Source: Selenomonadaceae bacterium
GTDB lineage: Bacteria; Bacillota; Negativicutes; Selenomonadales; Selenomonadaceae
Direction of reading: 5' to 3'
Length of the DNA stretch: 63,547 nucleotides
Assembly (NCBI GenBank): GCA_017535925.1
Contig: JAFXTD010000019.1
Span: forward strand, 1 to 63,547
Shown piece by piece: positions 23,263 through 30,597 of the stretch (positions within the stretch are counted from its first letter, which is position 1; each line of letters begins with the position of its first letter). The position numbers and the translations under genes are program-made. Below the pieces are notes generated by a model. That model worked only from the letters and a program-made list of their open reading frames with translations. It was not told where the DNA came from and did no database searches.

Positions 23263-24687
23263 CTAAAAGATTTTTCGTTCGCGTTTGATAATCAAAGCCG
23301 CCCGCGAAATGCCGGTCGTTTCTTGCCCGAGCCGATTAAGCAACAAGCCGTTGTTCGCCGCCAAGTCGCTGACTTCGCTGAAGTCGTCGCGCTCCAAATC
23401 TTCACGCGGATTGGCAAGCGTCACAGTCCTCGCGCCGTAATTCGGGAACGCGAACCACAAGCGGAGCCAGTCGCCTTCGTCGGGGAAATCCCAGTCGCCT
23501 TTTTCTTTGGAGCAACCGATTGTTATGTAACCCGTGCGAACGTTCGCCACGCCGACGCGCACGACGACTTTGCGATTAATTTTCGGCGGCCTGTCTTTTA
23601 TCGTGAATTCGCCCGTGCGCAAGTTCGCAGTTCCGGCGAAAGGTTTTGTCGTCCACGTGCGAGCGAAATAATTGCCCGCGTCAGATTTTGTTTCACTGCC
23701 GATTTTCACGGTGCCGACTTTGGTAAGAACCTGCGCGGCGTGAGTTATTCCGTCGAAATTGGTTTGCGGTCGTTGCAAACTCTCAACTTTGGAGCCGTAA
23801 ATAAAATTCGCCGTGCCCGTGAAAGTTTGCGTCGTTTGTTTGCGTGGAAAGCTGATATTCCAAATTTTTCGCCCGTGAAGTAAATTGCTCATGCCCGCGA
23901 AAATTTTTGCCTTCCACGTGCGAGCGAAATAATTGCCCGCGTCGGATTTTGTTTCACTGCCGATTTTCACGTAGCCCGATTTCGTCAAAGCTTGCCCGGC
24001 AAAAGTGCGCGTCGCAAATTTGAGCTTTGGAATTTGCAAACTTTCAACTTTATCGCCGCCGATCAAGTCGACGTTGCCCGCGAAAATTTTTGTCGGATAA
24101 ACGACAGGCGGCTTGTTCAACGAAAAATCTTTCGCGCCCGTTTGAAGTTCAACTGCGGCGGCGTAAGCTTGATTTTTGCCAATGTCGGTTTCGTCCCAGA
24201 AAACTTCGAGATTGTCGCACCACGAGCGAACATTTTTGGCGGCGTAAAGCATTCGCAGATAAGTCAACCAGCCGTCGGGCGTCTGTTTGTAGCCGTGCGA
24301 ACGAATTTTAAAATGGTAAGGCTCGCCGCCGTATTCAAACCACTCGAGAATTTGAGCGTCGCGAAAAGCCGCGTGCGCGATTTGCTCAACCGCCGCCGGT
24401 GTGCCTTTGATTCGGTGCCACGCAATCGAATCACGAATTAAATTTTTCTTCTCGGTCTCCGTCAGATAAAGCGGCTCATAAAAATCAATATGAAATTGTT
24501 CGGCAAGATAATCGACTATGTTGCCCGAAAGTTCGTCCAGTCGCGGCAAGTGTAAAACTTCGCGAGTTGCCGCCGTTACTGCCTGAAATTGCGCGTCAAG
24601 TGCCTCGGCGGAAGCCCGCAACTTCGGATCGAGTAAAACTGATTCGGGCAAAAGTTCAAGCAAACTCGCCGTATAAATTTTTTTCAC
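23263..24687 (-). CDS. I: Tail protein I (baseplate wedge, gpI), with long repeat-bearing C-terminus
   Basis: A 474-aa protein. Residues 1-165 are the gpI baseplate domain (DYLAEQFHIDFYEPLYLTE, IRDSIAWHRIKGTPAAVEQI). Classical P2 gpI is about 180 aa, so this protein carries an extra roughly 300 residues. They contain repeated units: VKIGSETKSDAGNYFARTW occurs twice exactly, and KVESLQ.P and IFAG/FAGT motifs recur. The extension may be a fibre-attachment platform. The GTG start has GGAGG 7 nt upstream. gpJ, the usual upstream partner, is 14 kb away. Confidence 0.85.
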   Translation of the reverse strand: MKKIYTASLLELLPESVLLDPKLRASAEALDAQFQAVTAATREVLHLPRLDELSGNIVDYLAEQFHIDFYEPLYLTETEKKNLIRDSIAWHRIKGTPAAVEQIAHAAFRDAQILEWFEYGGEPYHFKIRSHGYKQTPDGWLTYLRMLYAAKNVRSWCDNLEVFWDETDIGKNQAYAAAVELQTGAKDFSLNKPPVVYPTKIFAGNVDLIGGDKVESLQIPKLKFATRTFAGQALTKSGYVKIGSETKSDAGNYFARTWKAKIFAGMSNLLHGRKIWNISFPRKQTTQTFTGTANFIYGSKVESLQRPQTNFDGITHAAQVLTKVGTVKIGSETKSDAGNYFARTWTTKPFAGTANLRTGEFTIKDRPPKINRKVVVRVGVANVRTGYITIGCSKEKGDWDFPDEGDWLRLWFAFPNYGARTVTLANPREDLERDDFSEVSDLAANNGLLLNRLGQETTGISRAALIIKRERKIF

Positions 24688-24705
24688 GCTTCCGCCTCCT
24701 CTCGG

Positions 24706-25191
24706 TTAAAAAAATGTTTCAGGCTGGAACATTTGATAAGTCAATGTCGCGTATGTATAAAAAAACGGCAAGGGTTGCTCCTGCGCAACTTCCCAGCCGG
24801 CATCATCGGTTAAACGAAATTTTTTGCCGACGACGCGGCGCGTTAAAATTCTGTGCCGAATAATTTCCGTCAAGTGCAAGGCGTCTTTCCAGCCCCAATT
24901 TTCGGCGGCAAAAACTCCCATACTTAAGCCGATATTTGTCGTCGACTTCGCGGCCGCGCCGAATTCGTCGTTGGTGCCCAGCCACTCAACCAGCACAAGC
25001 GGATAGTATGAATCATCATTAAATGCCTCTTGCGGCAGAAATTGTTCGTAAACATTCACGGGCACAAGAAAATTTCGCGCCTCGTCATAATTTGAGCCGT
25101 CTCCGCCGTGGTGTTCGAGTGGTAATTTCAGATTTGAAACCGCGTCCCGAATTTCATTTGCCACGGCTTCAACCAATTCTGTAGCTGTCAT
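24706..25191 (-). CDS. Tail completion/terminator-like protein
   Basis: A 161-aa alpha/beta protein. The layout, an N-terminal helix (ATELVEAVANEIRDAVSNL), central strands LVPVNVYEQFL and YPLVLVEWLG, and a final YATLTYQMF strand, is that of tail terminator or neck proteins that cap the tube. Its place just after a GpZ-like protein supports this. Family assignment is moderate. It follows the Z-like gene by about 10 bp. Confidence 0.6.
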   Translation of the reverse strand: MTATELVEAVANEIRDAVSNLKLPLEHHGGDGSNYDEARNFLVPVNVYEQFLPQEAFNDDSYYPLVLVEWLGTNDEFGAAAKSTTNIGLSMGVFAAENWGWKDALHLTEIIRHRILTRRVVGKKFRLTDDAGWEVAQEQPLPFFYTYATLTYQMFQPETFF

Positions 25192-25200
25192 TTAATCACC

Positions 25201-25737
25201 TCAGAAAAATCCCAACGCCGCAACTTCATGTTCGATATTAATTCCGATGCGTTCTTCCATTTTTCGGACGATAAACGGGGCAACGTGCGGGTTACCCAGC
25301 ATCCCTGGAGCTGAAGGCCCCGTAAGTCTTTTAATCGGGAAACGACTTGCGCCCGTGCGTTCGTAAGGTTGCCCGTTTTTCTGAATAAATGCCCGCCGAA
25401 TTTGCCCGCCTTGACCGCGAACATTTTGCACATAAACACCGCCGGGCGGCATTTTTCGCGGACGTGATTTCGGCCGCAGAATGAATTCGGATAATTTATT
25501 TCGCGGTCCGCTTGAAGTCATTGAGCCGGATAATCCCGACGCTTTTAATTTAATCGTGCGGATAACTTTTGACGCCGCGATTGTGTAACGTTGCTTAACT
25601 TTCGTGCCGGCGTCTTTTTTTGCTCCGCGCAGGGTACGCATCACCGCCGAACGCAACGCACGCCGTAATTTTCCTTCGTCGAAGTTCGAGAGCTTTTGGA
25701 TCGCCGCGTCGAGCCCGTGAGCTGTTATCGTGAACAT
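25201..25737 (-). CDS. Prophage minor tail protein Z-like
   Basis: A 178-aa basic protein with features of the minor tail protein Z family (lambda gpZ group): an initial MFTITAHGLDAAIQKLSNFD, an Arg/Lys-rich middle (KKDAGTKVKQRYTIAASKVIR) and conserved GPSAPGML and FIVRKMEERI near the end. Such proteins join the tail to the head or mature the tail tube end. It directly follows a methyltransferase gene that interrupts the tail block. Confidence 0.75.
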   Translation of the reverse strand: MFTITAHGLDAAIQKLSNFDEGKLRRALRSAVMRTLRGAKKDAGTKVKQRYTIAASKVIRTIKLKASGLSGSMTSSGPRNKLSEFILRPKSRPRKMPPGGVYVQNVRGQGGQIRRAFIQKNGQPYERTGASRFPIKRLTGPSAPGMLGNPHVAPFIVRKMEERIGINIEHEVAALGFF

Positions 25738-25741
25738 TTAA

Positions 25742-26515
25742 TCAGCTCCGTTCAAAAATATTTTGTGCGCGAAGATTTTCCGCTGCCTGCAGACGTTTTT
25801 TCGCCGCCTCGAAAAAGTTTTTGTCGGTCTCGAAGCCGATAAATTTTCGGCGCGTATTTACACAAGCGACACCCGTCGAGCCGCTTCCCATCGTCGCGTC
25901 CAAAACAATTTCGTATTCGTTGGTGTAAGTTTTAACCAGAAACTCCATAAGCGCGATAGGTTTTTGCGTCGGGTGAATTCGTTTTTCGTCCTTGCTGTTC
26001 GGCGCAGGAGTCGAAAAAGTCACCACGTCACGCGGGTAATAATGATTGCCGTCGTTTTGAGTTATGGACGCGCCGCGACCTTGATAGACTCTTGATTTTG
26101 TTCGCGGTTCTTCGCGTTGGGCGCGAGTATAAGGCTTGCCCGTCGAGAATTGCGGATTGTAAGTTGGAAGCGCACGATAGAACACTAAAATATTTTCATG
26201 GGCACGAAGTGGTATTCGATTAGCGTTGAGAAACCCGCAAGCTTTAGGCTTATGCCAACACCATTCGTAGCGGAACATTTTGCGATTGGCGTTGATTAAA
26301 TCCACCGCGAAAGGCAGTTGCGAAAACAGTACGATCGCGGCGTCATGTTTCGTCACGCGATTAAATTGCGCCCACATTTCCTCAATCGAAACGCGCTTAT
26401 CCCAGCCGCAATAGGTTGAAGCGAACGGCGGATCACAAATAATGGCGTCAACCGAGCCGTCCGCGAGTTTACTCATGCCGTTAAGACAATCCTCATTAAA
26501 AATTTCGTAATCCAT
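25742..26515 (-). CDS. DNA methyltransferase, beta-type order (N6-adenine or N4-cytosine)
   Basis: This 257-aa SAM-dependent enzyme has its catalytic motif IV, DPPF (residues 29-32), before the SAM-binding motif I (DATMGSGSTGVA, about 205-216), which is the beta-class order. The residues between hold the target-recognition region. DPPF is closest to the DPPY of adenine-N6 enzymes. No restriction partner is present. It is one of three enzymes of this family in the genome and sits between tail genes and an XRE regulator, so it looks like a recently gained cassette. Confidence 0.9.
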   Translation of the reverse strand: MDYEIFNEDCLNGMSKLADGSVDAIICDPPFASTYCGWDKRVSIEEMWAQFNRVTKHDAAIVLFSQLPFAVDLINANRKMFRYEWCWHKPKACGFLNANRIPLRAHENILVFYRALPTYNPQFSTGKPYTRAQREEPRTKSRVYQGRGASITQNDGNHYYPRDVVTFSTPAPNSKDEKRIHPTQKPIALMEFLVKTYTNEYEIVLDATMGSGSTGVACVNTRRKFIGFETDKNFFEAAKKRLQAAENLRAQNIFERS

Positions 26516-26527
26516 AATGCCTCCAAC

Positions 26528-26556
26528 AAAAAAGCCGCCAACTATTGACGGCTATA
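26528..26556 (-). terminator. Rho-independent terminator after the XRE gene
   Basis: On the minus strand AGCCGTCAA-TAG-TTGGCGGCT (one T-G pair) precedes six T residues. It isolates the regulator transcript from the downstream methyltransferase and tail genes. Confidence 0.8.
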
Positions 26557-26562
26557 TTTTTT

Positions 26563-26871
26563 TTACGCACCATCAGCGAACTGTCGTAACTCTTCGCTGA
26601 ACTGCAGTGCCTTCGCCCGAAACTCACGGGCTTTTTTTACTTCGGTTTCTTCGACGCCGACGGGACGCGGAACGTCACTCAAGCCGAGCAGATAATCCGC
26701 CGACACGTCGTATTTTTTCGCCAACGTGATAATCACGTCCGCTTGCGGCAAAAATCGCCCGCTTTCGTATCTGTAATACGTCTGCTGAACCATGCCAAGC
26801 TTATTCGCCACTTCTCCTTGATTCAAGTTGAATTCCCGTCGAAAACGCCGCAATGCTTCTGCAACCGTCAT
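26563..26871 (-). CDS. XRE-family regulator of the cargo locus
   Basis: A 102-aa protein with a canonical XRE helix-turn-helix, NLNQGEVANKLGMVQQTYYRYESGR (residues 15-40), followed by YDVSADYLLGLSD, the usual pattern of small Firmicute repressors, and a charged helical C-terminus. GGAGG is 8 nt before the ATG at 26871. It diverges from the 748-aa gene, with a perfect 14-bp palindrome between them, so it probably controls that gene and itself. Confidence 0.85.
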   Translation of the reverse strand: MTVAEALRRFRREFNLNQGEVANKLGMVQQTYYRYESGRFLPQADVIITLAKKYDVSADYLLGLSDVPRPVGVEETEVKKAREFRAKALQFSEELRQFADGA

Positions 26872-26909
26872 CTCACTCACCTCCGCGCATAATTTATCAT
26901 AAAACATTT

Positions 26910-26923
26910 TTGCTTGCAAGCAA
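26910..26923. promoter_or_regulatory. Perfect 14-bp palindrome, probable operator
   Basis: TTGCTTGCAAGCAA is its own reverse complement. It lies 39 bp before the XRE start and 20 bp before the -35 box of the divergent promoter, and is the best candidate for the regulator's binding site. Confidence 0.65.
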
Positions 26924-26942
26924 CTTTTTTAATCAAAAACGC

Positions 26943-26970
26943 TTGACATGTACGCAGAAATGATTATAAT
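26943..26970 (+). promoter_or_regulatory. Consensus promoter of the 748-aa gene
   Basis: TTGACA (26943-26948) and TATAAT (26965-26970), both perfect sigma-70 consensus hexamers, are 16 bp apart. This is among the strongest promoters in the window and indicates transcription independent of the phage late program. Confidence 0.8.
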
Positions 26971-27029
26971 GGACGCAGTTAATCAAGATTGTTCAAACTG
27001 AACCGCCGAAAGGCAAGGAGGAAACAAAA

Positions 27030-29276
27030 ATGAAAACCTATACCACGAAAATCGCGAAAAACGGCGCAACCCTTTACTACAGCGTCGAAACCGGCAAAAG
27101 AATCGCGAAAGAAATCGCCCTCGAAATCGAGCGCAAAGAAATTATCGCCAACGGCACCGTCAAAGAACGCTACGAACTGGCGAAAGAAACCACCGAAACC
27201 AAATCCGAGGAGGATACCGAAATGAAAAACCAAAACACCAACGCGGTGAGCACGCCCGCAATCCCCTACGAAGTCTTCATGACGCTGGTCACGGGCAAAA
27301 ACGCCGAACAACGCGCCGCCAAACTCGCCGAAGAGCAACGCCAGCGCGACATCGACGAATACAAGTACAATATCAGAATAACCGAATACAAAATCGCTTC
27401 TGTGGCGAGCAACCTGCACTATATCAATGACGAATGCGAAAAATACCCCACCGACGAAAGCTTAAAAGCATACGCCGCCGAGCTCACGGAAGAAGTTGCA
27501 AGCCTTCAAACCGAACTCACCGACACGAAAATCAAACTCGCCAAGCTGACGCACGAAGCCGACATCGAAGATTACGCGGTCAGCACCGAAGCGCAGGACG
27601 CCGCTATCGAAGCCGAAATCGAACCGGCAACCGCAACCAGCGAAGAAATTGCCGAAACTGAGGAGGATACCGAAATGAAAAACCAAAACACCAACGCGGT
27701 GAGCACGCCCGCAATCGAAACCAGGATCGCAAGCAACGGCGCAGTCAGCGTCTACGTCAACGGAAAACGCACCAGCCGCGAAGAAGCCGTTGAAATCGCC
27801 GAACAAAACGACCTGCCGACCTACACGGCAACCTGCTACCCCTACAGCGAAAGAAATTACTGCATCAACAAAGATTTTGCCACCGCACTCAGCGCGTACA
27901 AATGGATGGAGCGCGAAGCCGACAAAAACCTCAACGTCGCCGATGGCAGTTTCAAGATTAAACGCTACACCCCCAGATTTGAAAACGGAAAGAAGATTTA
28001 CGAAGAAACGAAGATTTACGAGTACGACGACTTGGGTGAAGAAATCGACGCCGACGACGAGCACGAACCCGAATTCGCAAAATTCATTTACGCGAAAAAC
28101 GGCGAATCACTCATCAGCCAAGGATACGAACGCATGATGCGCTTCCACGACCAACTTATCGGCGAAGGCTTGACCGAAGAGCAAATCAATCAAGTTCTCG
28201 TCACTCAGTACAACGACGCAAACGGTCGCGAACACTGCAACCTGATTAAAGAATTCAAAGCGCAAAACGCCGCCAAAGCCGAAGCTAACGTCGAAGATTA
28301 CGCGGTCAGCACCGAAGCGCAGGACGCCGCTATCGAAGCCGAAACAATCAGCACGGACGAACGCATTGCCGAAATCGAAAACGAAATCGCGCCGCTCGTC
28401 GAAGAAATGAAAGTTGTCGCAACCGGCTTGCAAATGTTCAAGGAATATCCCGACGAATACACGCAAGAGTTTATCGACGAACGCGAAAACCTCTACGACA
28501 GCTTGAGCCGCAAATATCGCAAGCTTGTCGGCGAACTTGAATCACTCCAAAAAACGCCGCCCGAAAATCCCAAACCCGAAACTCCGAACGAAACGCACGC
28601 CGAACCCGAAGAAATTACCTTTATCGCGCAAAACGGCGCAAGCCTCACGATCGAAGGCGGTATGCCGACAATCGCGGCGAACGGTAATAGACTCGAAGTC
28701 AATGGAATTTGGCTCGGCGATTACTACACAAACGAAGACGCGCAAGAAGCCGCCGAAGCCTTGAAAATTGACGTTGAAGAATTCGGCGACGACCACCCTG
28801 TTTTGAACAAAGAATATTTCGCCGAAATCGAGTTTGAAGAATCACCAACCGGCGGTGACAGAACTGCCGAACACCTTAACGCGAACGCGCCCGAAGGTTG
28901 GACGGTCACCCGCGCCGATAAAAAAATCAACGTCGATTATCACGGCAAGCGCGTTGCCGAAGTCGACCGAATCACAGAACGCGACCTGCTAGTCCCGCAC
29001 GCCTTCTTCCGGCAATTCACGCCACTCGTCGATAAATCCAAAACGCCCGAACAAATCTTTCTCGACGACCGATACCGCGAACTTGCCGAGCTTGAGGAAA
29101 GGCGCGAAGAACTTCAGCACACGTCGCCGATATCCAAGGAGCGATTAAAAACCCTCGACGACATGATTAATCAAGTCAAGCGCGACATTTACGAAACCGA
29201 AATGGATAATCCCGACACAGTCGCAAGTTTCTGCAAGGCGGGCGCGATTGACGAAGACGGGAACGTCTGGTTCTAA
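27030..29276 (+). CDS. 748-aa repeat protein of unknown function with internal starts
   Basis: A large, acidic, helix-rich protein on the strand opposite to all neighbouring tail genes. It has no recognised domain. Four motifs of about 10 residues built on NGA/NGE (KIAKNGATLYYS, RIASNGAVSVYV, FIYAKNGESLIS, FIAQNGASLTIE) mark repeated small modules. Two longer units are exact repeats: a 19-codon block (residues about 60-78 and 211-229) and an 18-codon block (about 179-196 and 421-438). In each copy of the first block AGGAGG lies 8 nt before an in-frame ATG (27222 and 27675), so three nested products are possible. Coiled-coil stretches occur between. A host-takeover, anti-defence or structural role cannot be told from sequence. 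Confidence 0.8.
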   Translation: MKTYTTKIAKNGATLYYSVETGKRIAKEIALEIERKEIIANGTVKERYELAKETTETKSEEDTEMKNQNTNAVSTPAIPYEVFMTLVTGKNAEQRAAKLAEEQRQRDIDEYKYNIRITEYKIASVASNLHYINDECEKYPTDESLKAYAAELTEEVASLQTELTDTKIKLAKLTHEADIEDYAVSTEAQDAAIEAEIEPATATSEEIAETEEDTEMKNQNTNAVSTPAIETRIASNGAVSVYVNGKRTSREEAVEIAEQNDLPTYTATCYPYSERNYCINKDFATALSAYKWMEREADKNLNVADGSFKIKRYTPRFENGKKIYEETKIYEYDDLGEEIDADDEHEPEFAKFIYAKNGESLISQGYERMMRFHDQLIGEGLTEEQINQVLVTQYNDANGREHCNLIKEFKAQNAAKAEANVEDYAVSTEAQDAAIEAETISTDERIAEIENEIAPLVEEMKVVATGLQMFKEYPDEYTQEFIDERENLYDSLSRKYRKLVGELESLQKTPPENPKPETPNETHAEPEEITFIAQNGASLTIEGGMPTIAANGNRLEVNGIWLGDYYTNEDAQEAAEALKIDVEEFGDDHPVLNKEYFAEIEFEESPTGGDRTAEHLNANAPEGWTVTRADKKINVDYHGKRVAEVDRITERDLLVPHAFFRQFTPLVDKSKTPEQIFLDDRYRELAELEERREELQHTSPISKERLKTLDDMINQVKRDIYETEMDNPDTVASFCKAGAIDEDGNVWF
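27207..27263 (+). repeat. 57-bp direct repeat with ribosome site and start codon, copy 1
   Basis: This block is identical to 27660-27716. It contains AGGAGG (27208-27213) and an in-frame ATG at 27222 with 8-nt spacing. Confidence 0.9.
27565..27618 (+). repeat. 54-bp direct repeat inside the 748-aa gene, copy 1
   Basis: Identical to 28291-28344. It encodes EDYAVSTEAQDAAIEAE and probably links modules. Confidence 0.9.
27660..27716 (+). repeat. 57-bp direct repeat with ribosome site and start codon, copy 2
   Basis: Second copy of 27207-27263, with AGGAGG at 27661-27666 and ATG at 27675 in frame with the large protein. Confidence 0.9.
28291..28344 (+). repeat. 54-bp direct repeat inside the 748-aa gene, copy 2
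   Basis: Second copy of 27565-27618, in the same frame. Confidence 0.9.
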
Positions 29277-29355
29277 AAAAATACGCCGACGGATGCCGAC
29301 GCCAGATAAATAAATGCGAAAATAAAAATTAGCACGGTAAACGTCCGGCGTCAAG

Positions 29356-29382
29356 CCCCTGCGAAAATTCGCGGGGGTTTTT
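29356..29382 (+). terminator. Rho-independent terminator of the 748-aa gene
   Basis: CCCCTGCGAA pairs with TTCGCGGGG(G), followed by five T residues. It touches the stop of the convergent gpD gene, so both transcripts meet here. Between 29277 and 29355 I see no gene. Confidence 0.85.
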
Positions 29383-30397
29383 AGTATCCCTCAAGACATT
29401 TGCGCAATTCCAAATCAACCGTGTAGCCGTCGCCGACTCGGTGCGTGGATTTTTCGATAAGATAACGTCCCGAAAATTTTCCGTGATTTATCAGCTCGAT
29501 AACGTTGCCCGCGACCAAATCAAACCGCCCGATTGTCGTCAGGCGAATTTGATTTTCCTTCTTGTTCTTGTCGCGAAGTTTCTTTTTGGCGAGCTTTTCC
29601 GCCTCGGCTTGCGTTTCCACGCGCTGATTAATTTTCAGCGTTTTGCCGTCGTCCTTGCTGCTGTCCTCGAATGAACCGACAATTTTTTCGTCCTTCTGCC
29701 CGTGCTTATAAACCACTTCGCATTTCTTGTAAATCTCTTGCAGAGTCGCCGTCGCCTGAAATCGCTTGATTACCGACAGATCATAATTGAGCCGCGCAAC
29801 CGGTTCTTGCTGTTCCAATTTCGTTTCGTCGAAAATTATCAACGTCCCGTCCGAAACTTTCAGCGCAAGCCCGTTGTCGGAACAAAGCTTTTCGAGGAAC
29901 GCCAACGCCGAAACTTCCGACTGTTCGGCGCGTTTAATCGTCGGGTCTTCGAGAGCCTCATAGAAAAGTTTTACTTTCGCCTTCGCCGCAACGTCCGCCG
30001 CAATTTGACTTAGCCGAACATTTTCCCATGATTTTGATTCGTCTTTTTGTCGCAAGCCCGAATTCTGCGCGATCGAATTCAGTTTTAATCGTGCCGTCGA
30101 CGGTGGATAAGATACCGTTATTTCGTCCAACTCGAAAGTGCCAAGATTAAAAGTTTCGATTTGTCCGTCGCCTTGCCAGTTTTCTCGATACAAAATTATC
30201 CGCACGGTCAAGCCGCGTTTCGGCAACCAGTCGCCGATAAATTTCTTTTCGTCGTCGCGCAATTCAATTTCGGCGGTATCAGCTTCGCCGCCGCTGTTGT
30301 CGGTATAAGTTATGCTTTTGAGATACGGCGATAAGTTTGCCGAAACGTCCTCGCCGTCCGCGAAAATTTGTGCGCCAACGTGTCTGACTAAAGTCAT
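29381..30397 (-). CDS. D: Baseplate hub protein D (gpD)
   Basis: A 338-aa protein of the P2 gpD family, which forms the baseplate hub (T4 gp27-like) on which the spike sits. Features: an early AQIFADGEDVSANLSPYLKSITYTD strand pair, ELRDDEKKFIGDWLPKRG, FELDEITVSYPPSTARLKL in the middle, and the C-terminal GRFDLVAGNVIELINHGKFSGRYLIEKS. The order TMP-X-D is as in P2-like phages. The ATG overlaps the gpX stop (TAATG). Confidence 0.88.
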   Translation of the reverse strand: MTLVRHVGAQIFADGEDVSANLSPYLKSITYTDNSGGEADTAEIELRDDEKKFIGDWLPKRGLTVRIILYRENWQGDGQIETFNLGTFELDEITVSYPPSTARLKLNSIAQNSGLRQKDESKSWENVRLSQIAADVAAKAKVKLFYEALEDPTIKRAEQSEVSALAFLEKLCSDNGLALKVSDGTLIIFDETKLEQQEPVARLNYDLSVIKRFQATATLQEIYKKCEVVYKHGQKDEKIVGSFEDSSKDDGKTLKINQRVETQAEAEKLAKKKLRDKNKKENQIRLTTIGRFDLVAGNVIELINHGKFSGRYLIEKSTHRVGDGYTVDLELRKCLEGY

Positions 30398-30597
30398 TAT
30401 TCAGTTCTCCAAGGCGGTAATTTACTTTTGCGTTCGTTGCTCACGTCCGGTAATTCAAGTTCGACGCCCGCCGTAAAAATTACCGTGTCGACGTATTGCC
30501 GATTTAAGTTGATTAATTTTTCTGTCCAGCGACAACTTCCCAATTCGCGGAACGCCACAATATCCCACGTGTCGCCTAATTGAGTTTTGCAAGTCAT
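30397..30597 (-). CDS. X: Tail protein X (gpX)
   Basis: A 66-aa protein with the P2 gpX (LysM-like) pattern GDTWDIVAFRELGSCRWTEKLINLNRQYVDTVIFTAGVELELPDV. The small LysM fold fits inside the baseplate hub. GAGG precedes the ATG at 30597, which overlaps the tape-measure stop by 4 bp. The gene order TMP-X-D supports the call. Confidence 0.85.
   Translation of the reverse strand: MTCKTQLGDTWDIVAFRELGSCRWTEKLINLNRQYVDTVIFTAGVELELPDVSNERKSKLPPWRTE

Noticed and set aside
27462-28064. 200-codon open frame on the minus strand under the 748-aa gene
   Set aside because: It arises from codon bias of the plus-strand gene, is very rich in Val and Phe, and has no ribosome site or operon partner.
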